Source of the DNA: MGBC114844 sp910585855
Lineage (GTDB): Bacteria; Bacillota; Clostridia; Lachnospirales; Lachnospiraceae
Reading direction: 5' to 3'
Length of the DNA: 55,644 nt
Assembly: GCA_965646165.1 (NCBI GenBank)
Contig: CBFFYP010000020.1
Coordinates: 1 to 55,644 of the forward strand
Shown here: positions 9,512-18,679 of the stretch, in pieces
Layout of the letters: each line of letters starts with the position of its first letter
Position numbering within the stretch: the stretch's first letter is position 1
Notes under the pieces: model-generated
Told to the model about the DNA's origin: nothing
The model's database searches: none
Seen by the model: the letters and a program-made list of their open reading frames with translations, nothing else
Program-made: the position numbers and the translations under genes

Positions 9512-11122
9512 ATGTATAAATTACTGATTGTAGATGATGAACCTTTAGTACAAATCGGCGTTTCTTCTATGCTAGACTGGAACAATTACGGCATTACTAT
9601 CTGCGGAACGGCTGCCAATGGAGAAGCTGCTCTTCATATGATAGAAAATGAAATGCCAGATATCGTAATCTGTGATATTAAAATGCCTGTTATGGATGGG
9701 CTCGAACTTTTAAAATACTGCCGCCAAACTTACGGTGAACTTCCGGTCTTTTTAATCCTTACCAGCTATGAAGAATTCCAGCTTGCAAAGGAAGCCTTAA
9801 AACATGGTGTATTAGATTATCTAATTAAATTGGAACTTGACAGGAACAGTTTAAGTGCTGCTATTCAAAAAGCATTAGATTTTCTTCAAAAACACCAGCG
9901 TTCCGATACTCTGCAGGCATCCTATGCCGATAGAAATACAGATATTCAAGGAGAACTTGACAAATTTTTTATTCGTCTTTTACATAACCTTTTTGAAGAC
10001 GAAGCACAGTTTGACCTAGAAGTAAAAGAGCTGCATCTCGATTTTTCTGCCCCTTTTTATACAGTCTGCTACTGTCAAATTAAAAATCGGGCACTGACAG
10101 AAGAAGAAAACGATCAGCTATTTCAGCTCTACTTTAGTACGATACAAATGGTTCGGGAAATTATTGCCAAATATCTAAACTGTTATATTACCGGATTGGA
10201 TATGAAACACTTCAGCATCTTAATCCCTTTAGAGGAATCCGAGTTTTACGAAGAAATTCTTTCTTTTGCCCTGCATAAGACTTTTCTAATGGTACAAAAT
10301 TATTTTAATGTCACCATACTGACCAGTATAGGAAGTCTTTGCAAATCACCGTTTCAAATTGCAGAATCCTATCAGGATGCCAGACAGATTGCCTCTCTTG
10401 CCACTTTAGAAGAGCCGCTTCTTTTTTATGACTCCTTAAAAGAATCTGCTCCCGACCGCAATGCTTTTAACCTTTCTCTTTTTAAAGACGGCATTGTTCG
10501 GGCATTTGATGAATTTGATACAAACCGCCTAAAAGAAATTTTTGAAGATATTATTTCTCTTTTTGCTGCCAACCCAACACATTATCTGCAGGCAATGGAT
10601 GCTGCTTCCAATATCCTTTATCTGACTATCAGTCTGCTGCCGGACGGGCATACTCTAGTCAACCAAATGTTTACCGATTACCCGGACGGATACCGTTCCC
10701 TCTATCGGCTGACCGCAACCGAACAAGTATTAAACTGGCTGGAATTTTTTCAGCAGCAGCTTTGTTTTTAATTAGAAGAACGAAAAAAGAACTATAGCAA
10801 TCCGATTGTATTAAAAGTCCAACGTTATATCACCGAACATGTGGAAGAACGGCTGACTTTAAATGATGTGGCTTCTTCCTTTGGAGTAAGTCCAAATTAT
10901 CTAAGTCAACTATTTAAAAAATATGCAGAAGTCGGATTTTCAGAGTATATCTCTCAGCAAAAAATTGCACGTGCCAAAGAACTTATGGCAAACAAAAATC
11001 TTAAAATGTATGAAATTGCAGAGCAGCTTGGATTTGAAAGTGCTTTTTATTTCAGTAAGGTTTTTAAAAAAGTAACCGGAATGACACCTAGGGACTATAT
11101 ACAGACTTTACATATTTTTTAA
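9512..11122 (+). pseudogene. YesN-type response regulator interrupted by an in-frame TAA
   Basis: The receiver domain (DDEPLVQIG, ICDIKMPVMDG with the phospho-Asp, LTSYEEFQ, YLIKLEL with the conserved Lys) and a long linker run to residue 419. A TAA codon lies at 10769-10771. The same frame continues without break as LEERKKNYSNPIVLKVQRYI, then a complete AraC-type HTH domain (LNDVASSFGVSPNYLSQLFK...YEIAEQLGFESAFYFSKVFK) to 11122. Restoring one codon (CAA to TAA is the simplest change) gives an ordinary ~536-residue regulator. As written, the receiver is cut from its DNA-binding domain. I place the start at 9512 because GAGG is better spaced there than for the ATG at 9503. No ribosome binding site precedes the HTH half. 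A sequencing error is possible. Confidence 0.85.
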
Positions 11123-11180
11123 AATAAAAAAATTGTTTTTATTTTTAGTTATTACTTATTATTTTTAGGAGGATTTTATT

Positions 11181-13070
11181 ATGTTTGCAGAAAAAGCTGC
11201 CGATTTTCATGGCAAATTAAAAAAACTTACACTAATTCCGTCTGCCGACAAACGGAACATCTGGGAGGCACTTCCTGATGAGTGGAAGTCTTCTCTGATA
11301 AAAGCGGGAGAAAAACGTATTCACTGGAACTTTTCCCCTATCCCTGCCACTCTTTTTATGGATTTTGGACGAAGCGGCAATCGGATACAGTTTGAAACAG
11401 TCTATTTTGAAAAACGATATGTATTGGCAGATCTGGTTTTAGCTGAATGTATAGAGAGAAAAGGACGGTTTTTGGATGATATTATCAATGGTATTGTTTC
11501 AATTTGTGAGGAAAGTGCATGGCAGCTTCCTGCACATAATACATATATCCGAGATACACCACAGGAACTTTTGCCGGATATAACACGACCAGTATTAGAT
11601 CTCTTTGCCTGTGAAACAGGAGCAGCACTGGCGGTAGCCTCTGCTCTTTTAGGAGAACAATTCGATCAGATTCACCCTTTTATCCAATCAAATCTTTTTG
11701 ACTGTTTAAAACGAAGAATTGTAATTCCTTATCTGGAAGAACATTTTTGGTGGATGGGACAAGGAGAAGAACCTATGTGTAACTGGACTGTCTGGTGTAC
11801 GCAAAATATTCTGCTTACTATATTTTCAATGCCAAAAGACTTTATGCCGTCTATTCAAAAAGAGGTATTTGATAAGGCTTGCCAGAGTATTGACTATTTT
11901 TTAAAGGACTATGGGGAAGACGGCTGCTGTGAAGAAGGTGCACAATACTATCGTCATGCAGGGTTATGTCTGTTTCATACACTTGAAATACTCAATAATA
12001 TTACAGATGGTTTTTTCTCTGATTTTTATCAAAATTCGAAGATTAAGCATATTGCAGAATATATTTTAAATGTGCATGTTGATGATATTTATTATATCAA
12101 TTATGCTGATTGTTCTCCAATTGCCGGATTTGCAGGAGTTCGGGAATTTCTTTTTGGAAAACAAATCGGCAATAAAAATATGATGAATTTTGCCGCAAAG
12201 AGTTTTCGTCAAAACCCAGATAAACTGTTAGAGAAGGAAATTAACTTGTTTTATCATATACAAAATGCATTGACTTATTCAGAAATTATGGCGTTTGATT
12301 GTTCTAAGCCTATTCTCTATCAGGATATTTTTTATCCAAGTGTTGGAGTCTTTATTGCACGAGATAATGATAATTCTGCTGATTCTGCTTCTCTTTCTCA
12401 AAAAAACCGCTATTGTCTGGCGATGAAAGCAGGAGATAATAATGACAGCCATAATCACAATGATACTGGTAGTTTTATTATTTATAAAAACGGACTGCCT
12501 TTCTTTATTGATGTTGGAGTGGAAACTTATACGAAAAAAACATTTTCTCCGCAGCGTTATGAATTGTGGGTAATGCAGTCCCAATATCACAACTTGCCTA
12601 CTGTGAATGGAGTTCAGCAAAATGCTGGAAAGGATTATCGGGCAGCAGATATTATATATCAGTTTGATGAAAAGGAGTGTTCTATTTGTATGGATATTGC
12701 ACCTGCTTATCCAAAAGAGGCACTGCTGGATTCTTATATTAGAAATGCTGTATTGATAAAAGAAGAAAAAATCTGTATTACCGATCAGTTTACATTTACA
12801 GAGAACGGAAAGCATCAAGTCTTTTTATCGTTTTTGACCTATGAAAAACCAGTGCTTTCTTCTGCACCAGATACATGTTCTGCTGGTTCTTTCTGGACAC
12901 TTTCGATTGGTACACTTGGAACTTTAACACTTTCTGGAATTGTTTCTATTCAGATAGAAGAAATTCCTATTACAGATGAACGATTAAAAGCGGCATGGAA
13001 ACATGAAATTTACCGTATCAAGGCAGAAGCCGACTGTTGTATAAAAAAGGTAGAGATAGAAATTTTTTGA
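11181..13070 (+). CDS. Heparinase II/III family polysaccharide lyase (second paralogue)
   Basis: This 629-residue protein has a helical N-terminal half and a C-terminal heparinase II/III beta-sandwich marked by DNNDSHNHNDTGSFIIYKNG near residue 420 and FIDVGVETYTKK just after. A Tyr/His-rich block (QSQYHNLPTVNGVQQNAGKD) follows. It has no signal peptide. A strong TTAGGAGG precedes the ATG at 11181. It is only distantly similar to the lyase at 188-2209, so the two probably cut different linkages or chain positions. It follows the two-component genes by 59 bp and may be under their promoter. A family B hairpin repeat begins about 40 bp after the stop. Confidence 0.85.
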   Translation: MFAEKAADFHGKLKKLTLIPSADKRNIWEALPDEWKSSLIKAGEKRIHWNFSPIPATLFMDFGRSGNRIQFETVYFEKRYVLADLVLAECIERKGRFLDDIINGIVSICEESAWQLPAHNTYIRDTPQELLPDITRPVLDLFACETGAALAVASALLGEQFDQIHPFIQSNLFDCLKRRIVIPYLEEHFWWMGQGEEPMCNWTVWCTQNILLTIFSMPKDFMPSIQKEVFDKACQSIDYFLKDYGEDGCCEEGAQYYRHAGLCLFHTLEILNNITDGFFSDFYQNSKIKHIAEYILNVHVDDIYYINYADCSPIAGFAGVREFLFGKQIGNKNMMNFAAKSFRQNPDKLLEKEINLFYHIQNALTYSEIMAFDCSKPILYQDIFYPSVGVFIARDNDNSADSASLSQKNRYCLAMKAGDNNDSHNHNDTGSFIIYKNGLPFFIDVGVETYTKKTFSPQRYELWVMQSQYHNLPTVNGVQQNAGKDYRAADIIYQFDEKECSICMDIAPAYPKEALLDSYIRNAVLIKEEKICITDQFTFTENGKHQVFLSFLTYEKPVLSSAPDTCSAGSFWTLSIGTLGTLTLSGIVSIQIEEIPITDERLKAAWKHEIYRIKAEADCCIKKVEIEIF

Positions 13071-13106
13071 TGCTTTCTACTGTTAAAATTTTAGAAATTT
13101 AAAAAA

Positions 13107-13261
13107 GGAGGTCGCTGAAATTGGAAGGAAGGTCTATTCCGGGTTCACTTGCGCTTAGCATTTCCTCGTAGCGAACACATAAGGCACGAAAATACCGTGC
13201 CTAAATGCCGACGGAAAATGATGACCCTTCATAGACCTTCCTTCCAATTTCAGCTATGTTT
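13107..13261 (-). repeat. Hairpin repeat, family B, copy B1
   Basis: Arms at 13114-13137 and 13231-13254 are perfectly complementary over 24 bp. The core on the minus strand contains GGGTCATCATTTTCCGTCGG, a small hairpin AGGCACG...CGTGCCT, CTTATGTG and GGAAATGCTAAGCGC. All of these recur in copy B2 at 51991-52158 with different arms and a different but still paired small hairpin. Boundary tags are GGAGGTCGC on one side and AGCTATGTTTT on the other. It lies directly 3' of the lyase gene. Confidence 0.85.
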
Positions 13262-13370
13262 TCCAAATAAAAAACTAATTTTACCCCTATCCTCTCCCTC
13301 GTCTATCTGTCAGTATAATGGTAATAAAATTAAATTCTAATAATACAAGTGTAACAATGCTGAGTATTAA

Positions 13371-13475
13371 AATACTTTTGCGTTATACTCCGTTCCGCTC
13401 CACTTTAGGAGGTGTTTAGATGAAAGCCCGTCACCTACGGGTTATACTCGCCCATATAGACTACCTATCTTAATT
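13371..13475 (+). other. GC-rich intergenic segment with two small hairpins
   Basis: Within an AT-rich 250-bp gap, about 90 bp are GC-rich and contain CTCCACTTTAGGAG and CCCGTCACCTACGGG hairpins and two GTTATACTC direct repeats. There is no open frame with a ribosome binding site. It could be a small RNA or a 3' element of the minus-strand gene at 13508. I do not recognise it. The rest of 13262-13507 shows nothing. Confidence 0.3.
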
Positions 13476-13507
13476 TTTTATTTTATTTTATGTTTATTTT
13501 ATTTTTT

Positions 13508-13963
13508 CTATTCTATTAAATCTACTGTCCAATTTAGAGATTGTATCTTTACATCTAATAACCTTAATTCCTGTGATAAATCATCTACCTTTTTTTGAAG
13601 ATCTCGTACATTCACTGTACTAAAAATTCGGATTTCTTTTGTAGAATAGCGCTCAATTTTTTGGCTTGCTTCTTCTAAAAATCCACGAAGAATCGATGTC
13701 CTTAAACTAAGTGTATCTTTCTTCGCTATCATCTCTGTTAAAGTTATTCCTTCTGATTTGGTCTGACTGTTTGTTAGATTAATTTTTGTAATCAATTCCT
13801 GCAGTCTTTCTATATCTCTTGTGAGTTCTTCCATTAATTCTTCTGGATTTTCGGCTGGACTATCTCCTTCCTGCACCTTTGCATTTAACTTTAAACGCTC
13901 ACTTGTCTGTGCAATTCTCTTTTGCAAATCTGCACGCAAATGAAGAGCCTCTGCTAACTTCAT
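13508..13963 (-). CDS. DIP1984 family protein
   Basis: This 151-residue, largely helical and highly charged protein opens with MKLAEALHLRADLQKRIAQT and contains GITLTEMIAKKDTLSLRTSILR, features of the DIP1984 family (named for a Corynebacterium protein; function poorly defined). Heptad-like Leu spacing suggests a coiled coil. The length is normal for the family. A ribosome binding site (AAAGGAG) precedes the ATG. It appears monocistronic. No function can be assigned from context. Confidence 0.8.
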   Translation of the reverse strand: MKLAEALHLRADLQKRIAQTSERLKLNAKVQEGDSPAENPEELMEELTRDIERLQELITKINLTNSQTKSEGITLTEMIAKKDTLSLRTSILRGFLEEASQKIERYSTKEIRIFSTVNVRDLQKKVDDLSQELRLLDVKIQSLNWTVDLIE

Positions 13964-14066
13964 TCTATTTTTTCTCCTTTCCTAATTTTTTTAATTTTAC
14001 TGAAAGTCAAATATCTATTAATATATTATAATAAATTTCAGATTTATAAGATATATAAAATACTTC

Positions 14067-15065
14067 TTAGCTAGATAATGTCGAATGTTTTGTCTGCTTC
14101 GAAATATCCAGCAGCTTTTTAATTTCTGATACTGGCATTTCTATAATATCTTCAATATCAGAAATATTCATTCCCCTCTGATACATCCTTAAAATCATTT
14201 TTTCTCTCTCTTCTGTCCTTCCCTCTATTCTTCCTTCTTCCCTTCCCACTGCTCTTCCTTCTATTCTTCCCTCTTCCCTTCCTTCAATCAAAAGAATTTC
14301 CTCTCTGCTTAACTGCTCCACTGCCATATTGATAACCTCCTTACGTGTCAAAAATTCCGTTAAATATCCTTTTTTTAAAAACAATTCACACGTTTCTACT
14401 ACGATTTCCTTCGCTTTCTGTGTATCAATCGTTACACTTTGTTTCCATATCCCATATTTTACCACATTCACAAATATTGCATATTGTACAACAAGATTTT
14501 TCATCGTTCGAAACCGGTCCGGCATCTTCTCTTCCTCTAAAAATTGTTTCACTTCTTCTTTTGTCATTTCCATATGAAAACAATGTACACGTAATTCTAA
14601 ATCAATCTCCTGTTTTTCCCTTGAAAGATATAAGTCAGAAAGTCTTTGTATCGTTTCTAACTGTTCGGGGGCTTTCGAACATAGTCCTGTAAATATAGTA
14701 TAACACTTTACTTCTGGTATTTCAATTTCTTTCTTTTTATATAAATCTTCTCCATCTATATAATGTTCCAATGCCTGACAAACATAAAACAGCAAACGAA
14801 TGGGCATATTTTTATTTCCAGTCGATTGATGTTCTAAAAAATAATAAAAAATTCCATTTAGCAAAAATGATAAATCATTTTGACGATTTCCCACTAATAC
14901 AGGTTCTACTATACGAATTTCTATCTTTTCTTCTTTTTTATTTACTCCGATAAATTGAAGTAATTCTTTTATTGAATCTTCTTTTCGAAAAATTTCCTTA
15001 AATAAATTATCATGATACTCTCGACTCATACGATTGTTGCTGGATAAAACAATTTTATCTTCCAA
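14067..15065 (-). CDS. Rpn family recombination-promoting nuclease / putative transposase
   Basis: This 332-residue protein begins with the Rpn-type PD-(D/E)XK fold (REYHDNLFKEIFRKEDSIKE...NDLSFLLNGIFYYFLEHQST), in which the NDL and EHQ motifs provide the nuclease acidic residues. The C-terminus carries a degenerate charged repeat (EGREEGRIEGRAVGREEGRI) and a helical tail. Rpn proteins are DNA endonucleases linked to RecA-independent recombination and, in some cases, phage defence. Rpn genes are often multicopy; a second interrupted copy lies at 41737-42582 and a relic at 15600-15835. The gene stands alone with a ribosome binding site GGGG just before the start. Confidence 0.8.
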   Translation of the reverse strand: MEDKIVLSSNNRMSREYHDNLFKEIFRKEDSIKELLQFIGVNKKEEKIEIRIVEPVLVGNRQNDLSFLLNGIFYYFLEHQSTGNKNMPIRLLFYVCQALEHYIDGEDLYKKKEIEIPEVKCYTIFTGLCSKAPEQLETIQRLSDLYLSREKQEIDLELRVHCFHMEMTKEEVKQFLEEEKMPDRFRTMKNLVVQYAIFVNVVKYGIWKQSVTIDTQKAKEIVVETCELFLKKGYLTEFLTRKEVINMAVEQLSREEILLIEGREEGRIEGRAVGREEGRIEGRTEEREKMILRMYQRGMNISDIEDIIEMPVSEIKKLLDISKQTKHSTLSS

Positions 15066-15272
15066 ATGATAGTTTTTCCCCTTTCTTTTATTTTTTCAAT
15101 TTTATCATTTTAATTCTTATTTGTCCAGAATTTTTTCAAAACCTGCAATTAGGCTTTTATTAAAATCATATAATATTAAGTTGCTTATCTACAATTTCAA
15201 AGAAAAATTAACGAAATAGGAAATATACTTAAATGAAAAAAGTTTAGATAGAAAACATTTTCTATTGTTATC

Positions 15273-15450
15273 TAACTAGCAGTAAGAGAAAGTTTTTCGT
15301 TTCCTTTGCCTGCAACTTCAGAGAATAATTAGAACATCTTGGGTTTTTGTGAAGATACCTAGAATTTTTTGTAGATTCTGCTTCCATGCAGAGTATACAA
15401 AAAAAGAGTATGTTTAGCCCATATACTTCTTTTTGATATTTAGGCAACTT
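15273..15450 (+). repeat. Degenerate half copy A3 of the long-hairpin repeat
   Basis: The order TAACTAGCAG, CTTCAGAGAATAATTAGAA, CCTAGAATTTTTTG, a CTGCTTCCATGCAG hairpin and GTATGTTTAGCCC matches the left half of family A, with much divergence and no right half. It lies in the gap between the Rpn gene and an Rpn relic and looks like a decayed copy. Confidence 0.7.
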
Positions 15451-15546
15451 CATTATTTTCATTATATAGGAATACTCAAATTACAGAAAGAACCTATTAG
15501 AACAGATAATTTTGGCTAATTCATCCACAATGGTAAAATTTAAATA

Positions 15547-15577
15547 GAGTGCATAGACTTTTTTCTATACACTCTAA
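15547..15577. terminator. Hairpin, possible terminator
   Basis: AGAGTGCATAG and CTATACACTCT pair over 11 bp with one mismatch around a T-rich loop. It resembles the CATAGAGT palindromes at 39057 and 40193 only superficially. A terminator for minus-strand transcription from the glycan locus is plausible, but no clear T-run follows. Confidence 0.35.
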
Positions 15578-15599
15578 TGTTGTTACCATATTGATTTTT

Positions 15600-15835
15600 A
15601 TTGATATAATTGAGTAATTATTCTAACTGCATAACCTTAATTTCAAATTCTTTTAATTCTTCAAGCAATAATTTCCTCATTCTTTTTGCTATTTCTCTTG
15701 CGCTTTTTAATTCTGCCTTTTGTACTTCATTTCTCATATCTTCCATAATTTTGCACATTGCACATAAGCACTACTCATTCTAAAAATTGTTTCACTTCTT
15801 CTTTTCTCTTTTTACACAATAAATCAATTTTTTTA
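15600..15835 (-). pseudogene. Relic of an Rpn-family gene
   Basis: The minus strand encodes a short helical stretch (MEDMRNEVQKAELKSAREIA) and, upstream, KEEVKQFLE. The latter matches at DNA level the KEEVKQFLE segment of the intact Rpn gene (around 14540). Stops separate the pieces. It is a degraded paralogue, not a working gene. Confidence 0.6.
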
Positions 15836-15840
15836 TAATT

Positions 15841-16641
15841 TTAATAATATTTTTGTGCTTTTGAATAAAATTTCATAATAAACCTTGCTATTTTCTTTGA
15901 CCAAAATCTTTCTAAGATTTCTAATTCCTCCTGATAACGGCAGTTTGTAGATTCTATTAATAATGCAGTTGTATTTTCTTTATTCATTCTATGATAAAGT
16001 AACACTTTATCTACATACAAAAATTCTCCCTTTTTATTCGACAGCCTTTCCCATAAATCCCAATCCATAGATGCTTTATACTTTTTTCGAAAACACTGTC
16101 TTGGCATTTCTTCCATCACATACATGACGCTAGGATGTGTAATCGGATTTCCTATACATTGTAACATTCTTTTTCCAAAGTATTTTCCTCTCAGCCATTT
16201 TATCTTTACGGACCACATTAATAATTTCTTAATTCTTACCATAGCAGAAGGTTTCCAATCAATATTATCTTGATGTATTTCCAAATAATCAGTAAAAACA
16301 ATAATTGGTTTCTTAGAATGATTTAATTCTTTCAAACAACATTCAATATATCTAGACTCGAATAAATCATCTTGATGTGCCAAAACCCCCAGCTTTGTTT
16401 TAATCTGTTTTAATGCAAAATTATAATCCTGTGTATGTCCGCCATGTGGATTTACAAATACTTCAAGTTGATATTTTTCTGCTAATACATCAATAAAAGT
16501 ATTTGGCGTAGAAGTTGATATTTTTACCAAAACTTTTTTTGTTTGTGCTAAAATTGATAAAATACATGCCTCCAAATACTTGCACTCTTTATAAGCACAT
16601 ATTACAACTGTAATATCAGATTCTGTATATTTTTCTCTCAT
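15841..16641 (-). CDS. Glycosyltransferase family 2
   Basis: This 266-residue protein has a GT-A fold. The N-terminal strand is ITVVICAYKECKYLEACILS, the DXD-like metal site is LAHQDDLFESRYIE near residue 90, and an acceptor-side block MDWDLWERLSNKKGEF lies near residue 195. GT2 enzymes transfer a sugar from a nucleotide donor to a growing glycan on the cytoplasmic face. It is the most downstream gene of the minus-strand glycan locus, after the epimerase gene with the poly-G frameshift. The donor and acceptor cannot be told from sequence. Confidence 0.88.
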   Translation of the reverse strand: MREKYTESDITVVICAYKECKYLEACILSILAQTKKVLVKISTSTPNTFIDVLAEKYQLEVFVNPHGGHTQDYNFALKQIKTKLGVLAHQDDLFESRYIECCLKELNHSKKPIIVFTDYLEIHQDNIDWKPSAMVRIKKLLMWSVKIKWLRGKYFGKRMLQCIGNPITHPSVMYVMEEMPRQCFRKKYKASMDWDLWERLSNKKGEFLYVDKVLLYHRMNKENTTALLIESTNCRYQEELEILERFWSKKIARFIMKFYSKAQKYY

Positions 16642-16728
16642 AATCTTCTCCCTAATTTTCGTTATTTATTGAAATGATAAGTTATACAAACTAAATCCAT
16701 CATAAAAATATTTTCAAAACATCTGCTT

Positions 16729-17558
16729 TTAATTGTTCATAATATATTTAATTATTGTATTATCTCCATAAATAATAGGGGAATCATATACTCTATCTGG
16801 AAATGCTCCATAATCCAATTTTATTTTTAAATGATTCTCTTGTATAAATAATTCCACTTTATCTTTTAAAGAAATTGGTTTTCCTGTACAAACATTAATA
16901 ATTCCTGTATAATCATCTTGTGTACTTGCAGCTACAATCTGTGCTGCCAGATCTTTTATATCAATAAAATCATATTTATTTTTTCCTGTCGTAAATGGAA
17001 ACGTTTCTTTTCCCTCTTTTTCTGCCTGCAGTATTTTTGTAAATATAGAACAATTTTTCAGATCATCACCCATTACATAAAATCCTCTTAACCAATAAAT
17101 ATTTGTATTTTTATCTTTTGCATATTGTAAAACAGCTTCCCTTAATGCATTTTTAGAAATTCCATACTGTGACAATGGTCTACATGGAGTATCCGCAGTA
17201 ATTGCTCCTTCCCAATACCCTACCTCATGCATACTTCCCATAACAGCAATTCTTTTGCATCCTCTATCAATCATATTTTTTAAAAATATAAAATGATTCG
17301 ATAAATTTTCCATATGAGTTGTGGAATTATGAATAAATCCATCCTTCCATGCCATATGAATACATAAATCTGGACTGCCCAATTCTTCAAAAACTTTTTT
17401 ATCTCCTGAAAAAATATTTGTTTCTAATATCTTTGCTCCTTTATTCACTTCCTGAAAATGTAAATCCACCGCTGTTACGTCTACCCCCCCGTACTTAATA
17501 ATTCTTTTACTACATATCTTCCAATATAACCTGCAGCACCTGTTACAATTACTTTCAT
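16729..17558 (-). pseudogene. NAD-dependent epimerase/dehydratase, out of frame at a poly-G tract
   Basis: A good ribosome binding site (AGGAGG) and ATG at 17558 start MKVIVTGAAGYIGRYVVKEL, a Rossmann GxxGxxG nucleotide-binding motif. After 25 codons the frame reaches a run of seven G (17484-17490) and stops at once. The rest (VDVTAVDLHFQEV... to ...IIKYIMNN) is open in another frame and contains the YGISKNA catalytic Tyr/Lys motif. Five or eight Gs would join the two parts into a normal ~277-residue sugar epimerase. The present length is an OFF state if the tract slips, or a plain frameshift or sequencing error. It probably makes or modifies a nucleotide sugar for the glycan. Confidence 0.82.
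17484..17490. repeat. Homopolymeric G7 tract (phase-variation candidate)
   Basis: Seven consecutive C on the plus strand (G7 in the coding sense) at codons 24-26 of the epimerase gene. Out of frame as written; G5 or G8 would restore the reading frame. Confidence 0.9.
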
Positions 17559-17586
17559 TGTTCCTCCTCTATGATATATCTAATTT

Positions 17587-17940
17587 TCATTTTTTGTAGT
17601 TTATTATAAAAATTCCTATTATAATCACTACTGCACCAATTAACTGCTCTTTATAAAGCGATTCTTGAAGAAATAATTTTGATAAAATTATAATACAAAT
17701 ATAAGTAATTCCATATGCCATTGGAGAAATATAAGTTAAATTAAACATCTGCAATAAAAATATCCATAATAAAAAACTAAATACATAGAATCCAAGTCCT
17801 AATAACAAGATCCAAGAAAGTTGTATATGAAAATTTTCTTTCGAAATTACTATATTACTTCCTGTACCCCCCTTTTTTATCAAAATCATTCCAAAAGAAG
17901 AAGCTAATACATAAATTAACAAAAGAATCCAGCTTAACAT
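17587..17940 (-). CDS. Small EamA/SMR-type membrane transporter
   Basis: This protein of about 117 residues with four transmembrane helices matches small multidrug-resistance/EamA half-transporters (WILLLIYVLASSFGMILIKKGG, LWIFLLQMFNLTYISPMAYGI, QLIGAVVIIIGIFIIN). Such proteins in glycan loci are often proposed to flip or translocate lipid-linked sugars; here that role is only inferred. The ATG at 17940 has AAAGGAG at proper spacing and is preferred over the codon at 17958. A G6-A6 run in codons near residue 20 is in frame. A similar protein is encoded at 20286-20630. Confidence 0.8.
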   Translation of the reverse strand: MLSWILLLIYVLASSFGMILIKKGGTGSNIVISKENFHIQLSWILLLGLGFYVFSFLLWIFLLQMFNLTYISPMAYGITYICIIILSKLFLQESLYKEQLIGAVVIIIGIFIINYKK

Positions 17941-17941
17941 A

Positions 17942-18646
17942 TTATTTCTCCTTTGCATATTGAATTACCTCATTCATGGCTTCTATCACTTCTTGTCCTA
18001 ACTCACCCCCTAATTCAAAACATCTTTTATTTGTTTGAATGGCTTCTGCAAATTTTTCCAAACATCGATCATGCCCATACAGCAAACTTCCCCTTATCAT
18101 AGCTACACCATTCTTTATAAAACCTTTCCAAAATTGAATGAAAAAGGAAAGAGAAGTTTTCAATACATCTTTTGCATAATGTTGCTGATCGTTTTTTAAT
18201 ACAATTAAAATATCTTTAAAATAATCATAAATTGCGATTTTCTTTTCTCCAATTAAAATTAATCCCCATTCACAAATCGGTGAATTAAAATTCATATACA
18301 TCTGAACAGGAATATTGCCAGACAACAACTGTGCTTCCAAAAACCTTGGCGTTGCATCCTCTTCTTGATTAAACTGTGCATGTGCATTTAATACTTTTAG
18401 TTTTCCTCCAAATTTTCGTGCACTATAAAAAAAATGTGCTACTTCATCATAATACAAACCAAACGGTTTTATCTAAACAAAATACTTTTTGAATCATTTT
18501 ATATTTTTTCTGGGTATGAACAATCTTCTTTCATCACTAATGATTCCAACAATTTCAAATAATTCTTTCTGTAATAATAAACTGGGAATATGTCTTGTAT
18601 TGGAAATATTTCCAGCTCCAATAATGGCTACTTTAATTGGATTCAT
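17942..18646 (-). pseudogene. Gfo/Idh/MocA family oxidoreductase with internal deletion
   Basis: The 5' end (ATG at 18646 behind AAGGA) encodes MNPIKVAIIGAGNISNTRHI, a dinucleotide-binding GAGNIS motif, for about 40 residues before a shifted tail and a stop near 18494. The 3' part (18457-17942) encodes the C-terminal substrate domain (DEVAHFFYSARKFGGKLKVL...ELGQEVIEAMNEVIQYAKE). Members are normally ~330-350 residues; about 100 residues from the middle, including the EKP catalytic Lys region, are missing. It was probably a nucleotide-sugar dehydrogenase for the glycan and is now broken. Confidence 0.8.
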
Positions 18647-18679
18647 TCTTTCACATCCTTTTTCATTTATTCTTTTACT

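Noticed and set aside
12279..12818. 179-codon frame opposite the second lyase
   Set aside because: It lies antisense to a clear coding gene, has no ribosome binding site and no recognisable motif.
14200..14290. Charged EGREEGRIEGR repeat in the Rpn gene as a sequencing artefact
   Set aside because: Such degenerate charged repeats are usual at this place in Rpn-family proteins, and the frame is open.
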